From the NCBI RefSeq assembly GCF_000687915.1, contig NZ_JHZY01000002.1, forward strand, positions 1,798,001 through 1,862,000: a stretch of DNA of 64,000 nt, in the 5' to 3' direction. The stretch is from Leeuwenhoekiella sp. MAR_2009_132. Its GTDB lineage: Bacteria > Bacteroidota > Bacteroidia > Flavobacteriales > Flavobacteriaceae. A program made the position numbers and the translations under genes. The notes under the pieces were generated by a model. It was not told where the DNA came from, made no database searches, and saw only the letters and a program-made list of their open reading frames with translations. Of this stretch, positions 10,084 to 18,151 are shown piece by piece (position 1 is the stretch's first letter; each line of letters begins with the position of its first letter).

Positions 10084-11088
10084 TTACTCTTTGAGTTGAA
10101 TACCTTCTGAAGTCATTACAATGGGTTTTATTGTTCCATCTTCATTATAATATAACCGATCTACACAAACCGAACGGTGAAAACTACTGCCGTGGGTAGG
10201 TATGCTTCCGTTGTGATAAATAAAATACCAGGTATCTTTATACTCAATAATAGATTGATGGTTGGTATTGCTATTGCCCGCAACTTCGTTAATAATCCCT
10301 TTAAATTCCCAGGGCCCGTTAAGCGATTTGGACATTGCATAAGCTATCTTTTCGGGGAAATCGTAAGCATAGGACAGATAATACCAATCCCCACGCTTAT
10401 GGATGTAAGGAGCTTCGGTAAATTTTGGAAGGTCAACTGCGTGAATAGGACCATCAATCTCAATCATATTATCTTTTAGTTTTACATATTTACAAACCTG
10501 ATTTCCCCAGTATAAATAAGGTGTACCATCATCATCAATAAATATCGTAGGGTCTATGTCGTCCCAACTAATATCGACCTGAGTAGTCATATCATTTGTA
10601 ATTAATGCCTCCCCTAATGCATCTTTAAAAGGACCTAACGGAGAGTCTGCAACGGCAACACCTATGGCTTTACCATAATTTAACTCGTCGTGTTGTACGG
10701 TGACATACCAATAAAATTTACCCTCTTTTTCGATAACCTGTGCAGCCCACGCATCGCCTCGTGCCCATTTAAAATCTGTAGGCTTTAAGGGTACAGGGTG
10801 CTCCTGCCAATTGACCATGTCATCAGAAGAATAAACAAGCCACTCATTCATAATATAGCGTTCTTCATTATCAGGAGCCTGGTCGTGACCGGCATAAATA
10901 TATACCTTACCATCGTAAACTAATGCTGCAGGATCTGCCGTGTATTTATCTGTTATTATAGGATTATTGTATGACTGCTCTAAATCTTCAAAAAGTTGAA
11001 TCCCACGTTCAACATTAACTTCTTGAGCTCTAGTTTTAAAAGAAACTAATGCCAGTACTAGCATTCCTACATACAATGTTCTACTCAT
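10084..11088 (-). CDS. glycoside hydrolase family 43, arabinosidase/xylosidase
   Basis: This 334-residue secreted enzyme has an N-terminal signal peptide (through about residue 21, ending TRAQ). The five-bladed propeller fold of GH43 is indicated by its three acidic residues: base Asp52 in YTADPAALV, pKa-modulating Asp179 in DDIDPTIFIDDDG, and general acid Glu225 in FTEAPYIHKRGDWYYLSYA. These are in the usual order. Substrates in this family include alpha-L-arabinofuranosides and beta-xylosides. Lying between GH51 and GH127 genes, it most likely acts on arabinan or arabinoxylan side chains. It starts 2 bases after the GH51 stop, so it is in the same operon. Confidence 0.88.
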   Translation of the reverse strand: MSRTLYVGMLVLALVSFKTRAQEVNVERGIQLFEDLEQSYNNPIITDKYTADPAALVYDGKVYIYAGHDQAPDNEERYIMNEWLVYSSDDMVNWQEHPVPLKPTDFKWARGDAWAAQVIEKEGKFYWYVTVQHDELNYGKAIGVAVADSPLGPFKDALGEALITNDMTTQVDISWDDIDPTIFIDDDGTPYLYWGNQVCKYVKLKDNMIEIDGPIHAVDLPKFTEAPYIHKRGDWYYLSYAYDFPEKIAYAMSKSLNGPWEFKGIINEVAGNSNTNHQSIIEYKDTWYFIYHNGSIPTHGSSFHRSVCVDRLYYNEDGTIKPIVMTSEGIQLKE

Positions 11089-11090
11089 AA

Positions 11091-12644
11091 TTAGTTACCT
11101 TCAAGAACAACTATTGAAAATGCTGGTATTTTTATCTCTAATACCCCCTTTTTAAATTTAAAATCATTAAAACTTTTAGGTTGAATTTTATTCGGGTTAT
11201 CAAATGAATTATGATCCTGTAGTTTGTCTGAACTCAAAATGGTAGCCGTAAAGTCTTTAATATTCAATTTGCTTAAATCTACAGTAACCATGTTTTCTTT
11301 TTTAGCATCAATATTTACCAAAGAAATATGTGTTTTACCTGCAGCATCTTTAGAAGCTGAAGCAGATATAGCAGGCAGTTTATCTCCGTTTAATGTGTAG
11401 TCTGGCGTCTTTAATTCTATAGGTAAAAGCGTGGCATCATGGTGTACCGTGTACATTTTTAATACATAATAAGTAGGCGTTAAAATCATCTGATCTCCTT
11501 TGGTAAGTGCCACCGCCTGAAGCACATTAACCGTTTGCGCAAGATTTGCCATTTTTACACGGTTGCTATGGTTGTTAAATATATTGAGGCTAGCCCCTGC
11601 AATCATCGCATCACGCATCGTATTTTGCTGATATAAAAAACCGGGATTTGTACCTTCCTGTACCTCATACCAACCTCCCCACTCATCAACAATAAGGTCG
11701 ATCTCATTCTGGGGATCATATTTATCCATGATGGCTACGTGCTTATTAATCAACTCATCCATAAACAGAGCAGATTTCATTGTTGTAAAGTATTGTTCTT
11801 CGGTAAAGGCAACATCAGACCCTTTGTTATTCCAATCGATTACAGAATAATGATGCAAGGCAACTCCTTCAAGTAAATTTTTAGGGATATTCTTCATCAA
11901 TACTTCGGTCCAGTTATAATCTGACCCATTAGCCCCTGAAGCAATGCGATATAAACCGGCCTTATTATCCCAGGCACTCATAAAGGTGGCGTACTGTCTA
12001 TATAAATTAGCATAATACTCTGGCGTCATGTTGCCGCCACATCCCCACATTTCATTACCCACTCCCCAATAGGTAACTTCCCAGGGATTTTCTCGACCAT
12101 TTTCGCGTCTTAAATCGGCCATGGGGCTTGTACCATTATGGTTTACATATTGTACCCAATCTGACAATTCCTTAACCGTACCACTACCTACGTTTCCTGC
12201 TAAATAAGGTTCTGTACCTAAAGCCTCACAGAGATTTAAAAAATTATGAGTTCCAAAGCTGTTATCTTCGGTAACACCTCCCCACCATGTATTAACGATT
12301 GCGGGTCTGTCTTCTTGTGCTCCTATCCCATCCATCCAGTGATAGGTATCCGCAAAGCAGCCTCCGGGCCAGCGTAAATTGGGTATTTTAATCGCTTTCA
12401 ACGCTTCAATCAAATCATTTCGAACCCCATCTGTATTGGGTATAGTACTTTCTTTACCCACATAAAAACCATCATATATGGAACGCCCAAGGTGTTCTGC
12501 AAAATGACCGTAAATGTGTTTACTAATTATTGGAGCATCATCTGTAGGCTTTACCTGAATGTTCGCCTGTGAATTTTGTGCCTGTATGGGCTGCATACAA
12601 AATAATGTAACAATTAAACTTCCCAAAAAATAGATTTTGTTCAT
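11091..12644 (-). CDS. alpha-L-arabinofuranosidase, glycoside hydrolase family 51
   Basis: This 517-residue exo-acting enzyme releases L-arabinose from arabinan, arabinoxylan or oligosaccharides. A signal peptide is present (hydrophobic residues 4-18, ending IQAQN), so it works in the periplasm or outside the cell. The acid/base is Glu198 in WGVGNEMWGCGG and the nucleophile Glu321 in LIVDEWGGWYE. The RWPGGCFADTYHW block near 91-103 is diagnostic for GH51. It is the first gene of the leftward glycosidase operon and is divergent from the Nudix regulator gene across a 228-base gap. A candidate operator lies 32 bases upstream of the ATG. Confidence 0.95.
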   Translation of the reverse strand: MNKIYFLGSLIVTLFCMQPIQAQNSQANIQVKPTDDAPIISKHIYGHFAEHLGRSIYDGFYVGKESTIPNTDGVRNDLIEALKAIKIPNLRWPGGCFADTYHWMDGIGAQEDRPAIVNTWWGGVTEDNSFGTHNFLNLCEALGTEPYLAGNVGSGTVKELSDWVQYVNHNGTSPMADLRRENGRENPWEVTYWGVGNEMWGCGGNMTPEYYANLYRQYATFMSAWDNKAGLYRIASGANGSDYNWTEVLMKNIPKNLLEGVALHHYSVIDWNNKGSDVAFTEEQYFTTMKSALFMDELINKHVAIMDKYDPQNEIDLIVDEWGGWYEVQEGTNPGFLYQQNTMRDAMIAGASLNIFNNHSNRVKMANLAQTVNVLQAVALTKGDQMILTPTYYVLKMYTVHHDATLLPIELKTPDYTLNGDKLPAISASASKDAAGKTHISLVNIDAKKENMVTVDLSKLNIKDFTATILSSDKLQDHNSFDNPNKIQPKSFNDFKFKKGVLEIKIPAFSIVVLEGN

Positions 12645-12675
12645 AGCAGATAAATTAAAAATTCCATTAAAAATA

Positions 12676-12696
12676 TTAAGTGTTTTTAATACATTT
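12676..12696. promoter_or_regulatory. candidate arabinose-regulator operator, site B
   Basis: On the minus strand this reads AAATGTAT, six variable bases, CACTTAA, matching site A (7597-7617) at 17 of 21 positions. It lies 32 bases upstream of the GH51 ATG, in the 228-base gap shared with the divergent regulator gene. I found no clear TAnnTTTG box for GH51 nearby. The rest of the gap (12697-12797) holds A/T-rich sequence with no further copy that I could see. Confidence 0.6.
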
Positions 12697-12797
12697 ACAA
12701 TATACTTAAAGTTATCAATTAGAATTACAGATTTTTAAAAAAATGAACTCTATTTTATAATACCATCAGGTGATTGTCTGTAGAGAGCTATTTTTAT

Positions 12798-12828
12798 TAT
12801 TGTATATCTTGCGATTACTATACTTTTG
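12798..12828 (+). promoter_or_regulatory. promoter of the Nudix regulator gene
   Basis: A TATTG element at 12798-12802 is followed by an 18-base spacer and TACTTTTG at 12821-12828. This fits the Bacteroidota pattern TTG-N17-20-TAnnTTTG. The ATG of the regulator lies 44 bases downstream. Confidence 0.6.
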
Positions 12829-12872
12829 CCTTATAAAATAAAAATTAAACATTTCCCATAAAAAATAATAGT

Positions 12873-13562
12873 ATGCTAAATAGTTACAATACTGACGACA
12901 AAATACTTCTTGCGGTAGATTGTATCATATTTGGATTTGATCAAGAGCAATTAAAAATTCTTCTTATCAAACGTAACTTTGAACCGGAAATGGGAAAATG
13001 GTCATTGATAGGTGGTTTTCTAAAAAAATCGGAAACGCTTGACGATGCTGCAAACCGTATTTTATTTGCCTTAACCGGCATTAGCAATATTTATATGGAG
13101 CAGCTCTACACCTTTAGCGAAATAGATCGCGATCCTCAAGAGCGTACGTTGTCTTCGGCATATTACGCGCTGATTAATATTGAAGATAGTGATGAAGATT
13201 CTAGCGCACTATATACAGCAAAATGGTTTAATGTTAATGAAGCACCCCGTTTAATCTTTGATCACCAGCAAATGGTAGATCGCGCTATCAAACGACTTCG
13301 CAGACGTGCTATAAGTAAACCTATAGGTTTTGAACTTTTACCTGAAAAATTTACAATGCTTCAGTTACAGCATTTGTACGAAGCTATTTTAAACCAAAAG
13401 CTTGATAAGCGTAATTTTATTAATAAAATCAACGGACTTGATATTTTAGTAAAACTAGAAGAGAAAGATATGACCTCGTCCAGAAAAGGTTCATTTCTGT
13501 ATCAATTTGATAAAGAAAAATACGATCAAAACGTAGAAGAAGGATTTATTTTTAAAATTTAG
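12873..13562 (+). CDS. Nudix-fold transcriptional regulator, probable AraR-type repressor of arabinose use
   Basis: The 229-residue protein combines an N-terminal Nudix-like domain (about 10-130) with a C-terminal winged-helix DNA-binding domain (about 145-225; RRRAISKPIGFELLPEKFT marks the junction). The Nudix box region (residues 48-70) keeps the overall spacing, but the catalytic REXXEE glutamates are replaced (RILFAL), so hydrolysis is unlikely and ligand sensing is expected. In Bacteroides a regulator of this architecture, AraR, represses arabinose genes and responds to L-arabinose. Here the gene is divergent from the arabinofuranosidase operon, which strongly supports the same role. It has its own promoter at 12798-12828. 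The 204-base gap after it carries the next gene's promoter. Confidence 0.82.
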   Translation: MLNSYNTDDKILLAVDCIIFGFDQEQLKILLIKRNFEPEMGKWSLIGGFLKKSETLDDAANRILFALTGISNIYMEQLYTFSEIDRDPQERTLSSAYYALINIEDSDEDSSALYTAKWFNVNEAPRLIFDHQQMVDRAIKRLRRRAISKPIGFELLPEKFTMLQLQHLYEAILNQKLDKRNFINKINGLDILVKLEEKDMTSSRKGSFLYQFDKEKYDQNVEEGFIFKI

Positions 13563-13694
13563 ATCATTTTATCTATCTCGTTTTCTCCTATTTCATAACC
13601 TAGGGTGTCTACTATTTTTAATATTTAGTTTAAAACACCTAATTTCTACCCGTATTGTTGATGCGAATTCTTAACGGAATGCTAAAGTCATTTC

Positions 13695-13728
13695 TTTGTT
13701 TAATAAAAATGTATTTCTTTTAAACAAA
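13695..13728. promoter_or_regulatory. inverted repeat, candidate operator of the carotenoid operon
   Basis: Perfect 9-base arms TTTGTTTAA (13695-13703) and TTAAACAAA (13720-13728) are separated by 16 bases. The right arm ends 4 bases before the -7 box, so the repeat covers the expected -33 region. A protein bound here would block transcription. The likely binder is the MerR-type protein encoded immediately downstream; this is inference from position. Confidence 0.5.
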
Positions 13729-13732
13729 ACTG

Positions 13733-13740
13733 TAAATTTG
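13733..13740 (+). promoter_or_regulatory. -7 promoter box of the MerR-crt operon
   Basis: TAAATTTG matches TAnnTTTG exactly and lies 26 bases before the ATG of the MerR-family gene. No clean TTG is seen at the standard -33 distance, which suits a regulated promoter covered by the inverted repeat at 13695-13728. Confidence 0.55.
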
Positions 13741-13766
13741 CTTAGCCCTATTAGGCTTTTATATCT

Positions 13767-14669
13767 ATGAATGCAGTCAAAACATCGTTTAGCATAAAAG
13801 ACTTAGAAAATCTGAGCGGTATAAAAGCTCATACCATACGTATATGGGAGCGTAGATATAACCTCCTGGAACCAGATCGTTCTGAGACTAATATTCGTAA
13901 CTATACGTTACCAGATCTACAAAAATTACTCAATGTTGTCTATTTACTAGATCACGACTATAAGATTTCTAAAATTGCAAAAAACTCAAGTGCTGAAATT
14001 GCATCTATAGTTGCCTCTATTGTAGAAAATAGCAAGTTGGGATCTAATAGTAACGCCCGCAATTCGTTTAAAATTGCAATGATGAATTTTGATCAAAAAT
14101 TATTCACAAAAACATATACCGATCTTTTAGAGCACCACAGTTTCAGAGAAATTTTCTTTCAAATATTTATACCTTTTCTAGAGGAAATAGGGCTTTTATG
14201 GCAGGCAGGAGTTGTAAATCCTGCACACGAGCATTTTATTAGTAGTTTAATTAAACAGAAAATTTTGCTTCTAATAGAACATCACGATATTAATGAAGCT
14301 ACCACTGCAGATAAAACATTTATTTTATTTCTTCCTGAAAATGAAATACATGATTTAGGATTGATGTATCTCAATTATGAAATTGTATCTCACGGTTATA
14401 AAAGCATTTATTTAGGACAAAGCATACCTAATGAAAGTTTAAAATATCTGGCAAATAATCAAACCAACGCAAATTTTGTTTCGTATCTAACTGTAAAACC
14501 TAGCGATATTAGTGTAACACAATTTGCTCACGATTTTTATAAGGATATTCAAAATAATGAAGTTTCGTTATTTCTTTTGGGTAGATTGGTTCAAAATGAA
14601 GAAACTACTAATTTACCACCTAACGTACAACTAATTAAAACAGTAGAAGCCTTTAGAGCGCTTCTTTAA
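13767..14669 (+). CDS. MerR-family regulator with B12-binding domain (CarH/LitR type)
   Basis: This 300-residue protein has an N-terminal MerR winged-helix domain (about 7-75, with HTIRIWERRYNLLEPDR) and a C-terminal cobalamin-binding module. The helical cap has W145-x9-E155-H156 (LLWQAGVVNPAHEHF), and the Rossmann part has E193-x-H195-x-x-G198 (ENEIHDLG). These are the residues that hold adenosylcobalamin in CarH photoreceptors. CarH represses carotenoid genes in the dark and releases DNA when light breaks the Co-C bond. The next genes are crtI, crtB and crtZ, 9 bases downstream, so light control of carotenoid synthesis is a reasonable inference. Some relatives (CarA type) work without B12. 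The gene is probably autoregulated through the inverted repeat upstream. Confidence 0.85.
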   Translation: MNAVKTSFSIKDLENLSGIKAHTIRIWERRYNLLEPDRSETNIRNYTLPDLQKLLNVVYLLDHDYKISKIAKNSSAEIASIVASIVENSKLGSNSNARNSFKIAMMNFDQKLFTKTYTDLLEHHSFREIFFQIFIPFLEEIGLLWQAGVVNPAHEHFISSLIKQKILLLIEHHDINEATTADKTFILFLPENEIHDLGLMYLNYEIVSHGYKSIYLGQSIPNESLKYLANNQTNANFVSYLTVKPSDISVTQFAHDFYKDIQNNEVSLFLLGRLVQNEETTNLPPNVQLIKTVEAFRALL

Positions 14670-14678
14670 ATTATAACT

Positions 14679-16139
14679 ATGCCCAAAAAAATTGTCATAT
14701 TAGGTTCGGGATTTTCTTCACTTGCAGCTGCCTGTTATTTGGCAAAAGAAGGTCATGAAGTTAGCGTATACGAAAAGAACAGTACATTGGGTGGCCGTGC
14801 GCGTCAACTTAAAAGAGAAGGTTTCACCTTTGACATGGGACCGTCCTGGTACTGGATGCCAGACGTGTTTGATCGGTTTTTTGCAGACTTCGGAAAGAAA
14901 ACATCTGATTACTATTCATTAGAAAAATTAGGACCTGCTTATAGTGTGTATTTTGGTAAAGGAGACTATATCACTATTGAAGATACCCTAGAAAAAATAA
15001 AAAAAACTTTTGAAGCGTTAGAGCCCGGTAGCGCTATAAAACTTCAGGAGTTTATAGACGATGCCGGTAAAAACTATGACATCGCTATTAAAGATGTCGT
15101 TTACAGACCTGGTATTTCTCCATTTGAACTGGTAACACCCGCAACAATAAAAAAAATAGGTTCATTCTTTAGTACCATTAGTAAAGAAGTTCGCAAGTCA
15201 TTCAAAAACAAACGTCTTATAGAAATTTTAGAATTTCCCGTATTGTTTTTAGGAGCAAAAGCCACTAATACTCCTGCATTTTACAGTTTTATGAATTATG
15301 CTGATTTCGGTATTGGCACATTTCATCCTAAAAATGGAATGTTTGCTGTGGTTACGGCTATGATTGATTTAGCTAAGGAGCTTGGTGTAAACTTCAATAC
15401 AGATTGTGAAGTGAGCCGCATTAGAACGGAAGGTAATCAGGCTACTGGTATAGTTGTAAATGGTAAAAATATAGAAGCTGACGTGGTTTTAAGCGGTGCA
15501 GACTACCATCATACAGAAACGTTACTCCCTAAAAATCTAAGACAGTATTCTGAAGACTACTGGGAGAATAAGGTTTTCGCTCCTTCGTCTCTTCTTTTTT
15601 ATGTGGGATTTGATAAAAAGATTGAAAACGTAAATCACCATACTCTGTTTTTTGATGTAGATTTTGAAAAACACGCTAAAGATATTTACGATGTTCCAGA
15701 ATGGCCAGACGACCCGCTGTTTTACGCTAATTTTCCTTCTATAACAGATAGCAGCATGGCGCCTAAAGGTAAAGAGGCAGGCTTCTTTTTAATTCCTCTT
15801 GCACCGGGATTACACGATACCCCAGAGTTACGAAACCTGTATTTTGATAAAATTATAGACCGCCTGGAAGATTTGACTAATCAAGAGGTTAAAAAAAATA
15901 TTATATTTAAAGAATCCTTCTGTGTAAATGACTTTGTAGAAGAATATCACTCCTACAAAGGGAATGCATACGGTATGGCAAACACCTTATTACAAACAGC
16001 ATTTTTAAGACCAAAACTCAAAAGTAAAAAAGTTGCTAATCTTTACTTTACTGGGCAACTTACCGTACCGGGACCGGGTGTACCACCGTCATTAATTTCA
16101 GGTAAGTTAGTTGCAGGATTGATTACAAAAAAAGAATAA
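14679..16139 (+). CDS. crtI: phytoene desaturase
   Basis: This 486-residue FAD-dependent membrane-associated enzyme converts phytoene through successive desaturations to lycopene. The N-terminal dinucleotide fold (IVILGSGFSSLAAACYLAK, residues 5-23, then YEKNSTLGGRAR) binds FAD. The C-terminal signature is complete: GNAYGMANTLLQTAFLRPK, then NLYFTGQLTVPGPGVPPSL, where the GQLTVPGPGVPPS core is diagnostic of bacterial CrtI. Length is normal. It follows the B12-type regulator by 9 bases and precedes crtB by 7, forming one operon. Confidence 0.95.
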   Translation: MPKKIVILGSGFSSLAAACYLAKEGHEVSVYEKNSTLGGRARQLKREGFTFDMGPSWYWMPDVFDRFFADFGKKTSDYYSLEKLGPAYSVYFGKGDYITIEDTLEKIKKTFEALEPGSAIKLQEFIDDAGKNYDIAIKDVVYRPGISPFELVTPATIKKIGSFFSTISKEVRKSFKNKRLIEILEFPVLFLGAKATNTPAFYSFMNYADFGIGTFHPKNGMFAVVTAMIDLAKELGVNFNTDCEVSRIRTEGNQATGIVVNGKNIEADVVLSGADYHHTETLLPKNLRQYSEDYWENKVFAPSSLLFYVGFDKKIENVNHHTLFFDVDFEKHAKDIYDVPEWPDDPLFYANFPSITDSSMAPKGKEAGFFLIPLAPGLHDTPELRNLYFDKIIDRLEDLTNQEVKKNIIFKESFCVNDFVEEYHSYKGNAYGMANTLLQTAFLRPKLKSKKVANLYFTGQLTVPGPGVPPSLISGKLVAGLITKKE

Positions 16140-16146
16140 GAAAAGA

Positions 16147-16986
16147 ATGAAAGAGATTTTTGACCAAGTTTCATTAGCCTGTTCGCAAACAGTTACAAAA
16201 ATGTACAGCACGTCGTTTTCGACAGCTACCAGAATGCTTGCGCCCAGTATTAGAAAAGATATTCATAATATTTACGGCTTTGTTCGGTTTGCAGATGAGA
16301 TTGTAGATTCGTTTCACGATTATGATAAACAAACCTTATTTACAAGGTTTGAAAATGATCTTGAATTTGCTCTTACCGATAAAATAAGTCTAAATCCCAT
16401 TCTTAATTCTTTTCAAAAAACATTTCATCAATATAAGATTGAAAGACATCTTGTTGACTCTTTTATGAGTAGTATGCGACTTGACTTAAGCAAAAGCAAG
16501 TATCTTACTGAAGAAGAGTACAAAAACTATATATACGGTTCTGCAGATGTGGTAGGTCTTATGTGTTTAACTGTTTTTGTACAGGGAGATCGCAAAAAAT
16601 ACGATGAGTTAAAAGAATGTGCTATGAGCCTTGGTTCTGCATTTCAAAAAGTAAATTTTCTTAGAGATTTAAAAGCAGATCACGAGGAATTGAGTAGAAC
16701 CTATTTCCCAAACACAAATCTTAATGAACTTGATGAAATTTCAAAAGAGCAAATAATAGCAGATATTGAAGCCGATTTCGCAAAGGGATTATCGGGAATT
16801 TGTAAGCTTCCTGTAGAAGCTAAATTTGGTGTATACACGGCGTATCGCTACTACAGAAAATTATTGAGTAAACTAAAAGAAACACCCTCATTAGAAATTA
16901 AAAATGCACGTATACGTGTGCCTAACTATGTAAAAGCTTCTTTATTAGCGCGTAGTTATGTAAAATATAGATTAAACCTTATTTAA
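16147..16986 (+). CDS. crtB: phytoene synthase
   Basis: The enzyme joins two geranylgeranyl diphosphates head-to-head to make phytoene, the first committed step of carotenoid synthesis. Its 279 residues form the squalene/phytoene synthase fold. The two aspartate-rich motifs that bind Mg-diphosphate are DEIVD at residues 50-54 and NFLRDLKAD at 170-178. TMYSTSFSTATRML-like sequence near 17-31 and SADVVGLMC near 132-140 are also typical. It lies between crtI and crtZ with gaps of 7 and 1 bases. Confidence 0.95.
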   Translation: MKEIFDQVSLACSQTVTKMYSTSFSTATRMLAPSIRKDIHNIYGFVRFADEIVDSFHDYDKQTLFTRFENDLEFALTDKISLNPILNSFQKTFHQYKIERHLVDSFMSSMRLDLSKSKYLTEEEYKNYIYGSADVVGLMCLTVFVQGDRKKYDELKECAMSLGSAFQKVNFLRDLKADHEELSRTYFPNTNLNELDEISKEQIIADIEADFAKGLSGICKLPVEAKFGVYTAYRYYRKLLSKLKETPSLEIKNARIRVPNYVKASLLARSYVKYRLNLI

Positions 16987-16987
16987 A

Positions 16988-17437
16988 ATGCAAGCACTTC
17001 TTTGGATATTAGTTTTTATGCTAACCTTCGGAATAATGGAATTTATGGCCTGGGCAACACACAAATATGTGATGCACGGTTTTTTATGGTCACTACACAG
17101 AGACCACCATCATAAAGATCACGGCTCGTGGTGGGAACGCAATGATTTCTTTTTTATATTTTATGCTCTCGTAAGTATCGGTTGTTTTTTACTTTGGCAG
17201 TATGAAAACGTATGGATAGGACTTCCCATAGGATTGGGGATTTTCGCTTATGGTATTGCCTACTTCATGATTCACGATATTTTTATTCATCAGCGATTTA
17301 AACTCTTTCGCAATGCTAATAACTGGTATGCAAAAGGTATACGCAGAGCACATAAAATACATCACAAACATTTAGGTAAAGGTGATGGAGAATGTTTTGG
17401 TATGCTCGTACCACCATTAAAATACTTCAAAAAATAA
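16988..17437 (+). CDS. crtZ: beta-carotene hydroxylase (fatty acid hydroxylase superfamily)
   Basis: This 149-residue di-iron membrane enzyme hydroxylates the beta-ionone rings of carotenoids, giving zeaxanthin from beta-carotene. All histidine clusters are present: H25-x4-H30, HRDHHH at 37-42, H96-D-x3-H101, and HKIHHKH at 122-128. Three or four hydrophobic segments (about 4-22, 54-70, 78-95) anchor it in the membrane. Start and stop lie 1 and 0 bases from its neighbours, so it is fully embedded in the operon. Its activity requires cyclised carotenoids, although no lycopene cyclase gene is present in this cluster. Confidence 0.92.
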   Translation: MQALLWILVFMLTFGIMEFMAWATHKYVMHGFLWSLHRDHHHKDHGSWWERNDFFFIFYALVSIGCFLLWQYENVWIGLPIGLGIFAYGIAYFMIHDIFIHQRFKLFRNANNWYAKGIRRAHKIHHKHLGKGDGECFGMLVPPLKYFKK

Positions 17438-18151
17438 ATGAGTTTCTTAACCGCCTCTTGGAAAAAACTGTGCTTTGCCAATTATGCGGTAGATCCCTCA
17501 ATTTTAAAACCCTATTTACCTGCTCATACAGAGCTGGATTTTTACCAGGGTAAGTGTTACGTTAGTCTGGTAGGTTTTCTTTTTGATAATGTTAAACTAA
17601 AAGGCATTACCGTACCCTTTCACAAACGTTTTGAAGAAGTAAATTTGCGATTTTACGTAAAATATTTCGACGGAAAAATTTGGAAAAGAGGTACTGTTTT
17701 TATTTCTGAAATAGTAAATAAACCTGCAATAGCCTGGGTTGCAAATACCCTGTATAATGAAAAGTACAGTGTATATAAAATGCATTATAAACACGATTTA
17801 ACTACTGATGAAAATTTCTTTAGCTACGGGGTTTATTATGAAAATAATTGGCAACTTCTTCAGGTAGCCACTTCACCTCAACCAAAAACCTATACCCCAG
17901 GAGGTATAATAGGTTTTATCACAGAACATTTTTGGGGTTATAGTAAAAAAGATGAAAAACAGACCTGGGAGTATGAAGTTACACATCCGCTTTGGAAAGC
18001 TTATGATGTATTAGATTATGAAGTGATTTTTGATTTTGGCGCAATCTACGGAAATCAATTTGATGACTTATCGCATCGTGATCCCGACTCTATACAATGC
18101 ATGGATGGCTCTGCGATAACCATTGAAGGCAAAAAACTTCTTAAAAAGTAA
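17438..18151 (+). CDS. DUF2071 (YqjF-like) family protein in the carotenoid operon
   Basis: The 237-residue soluble protein resembles the DUF2071/YqjF family, for which no reaction is established. Visible family features are the opening SWKKLCFANYAVDP (residues 7-20), FLPAHTELD-like sequence near 27-35, NLRFYVKYFDGK near 70-81, and the long C-terminal part with FWGYSKKDEKQTWEYEV. It begins directly after the crtZ stop codon, with no spacer, so it is translated from the same message. Its last 11 bases overlap the 3' end of the convergent bshC gene. It occupies a place where a pigment-modifying or cyclase gene might be expected, but nothing in its sequence resembles CrtY. I assign no function. 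Confidence 0.7.
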   Translation: MSFLTASWKKLCFANYAVDPSILKPYLPAHTELDFYQGKCYVSLVGFLFDNVKLKGITVPFHKRFEEVNLRFYVKYFDGKIWKRGTVFISEIVNKPAIAWVANTLYNEKYSVYKMHYKHDLTTDENFFSYGVYYENNWQLLQVATSPQPKTYTPGGIIGFITEHFWGYSKKDEKQTWEYEVTHPLWKAYDVLDYEVIFDFGAIYGNQFDDLSHRDPDSIQCMDGSAITIEGKKLLKK

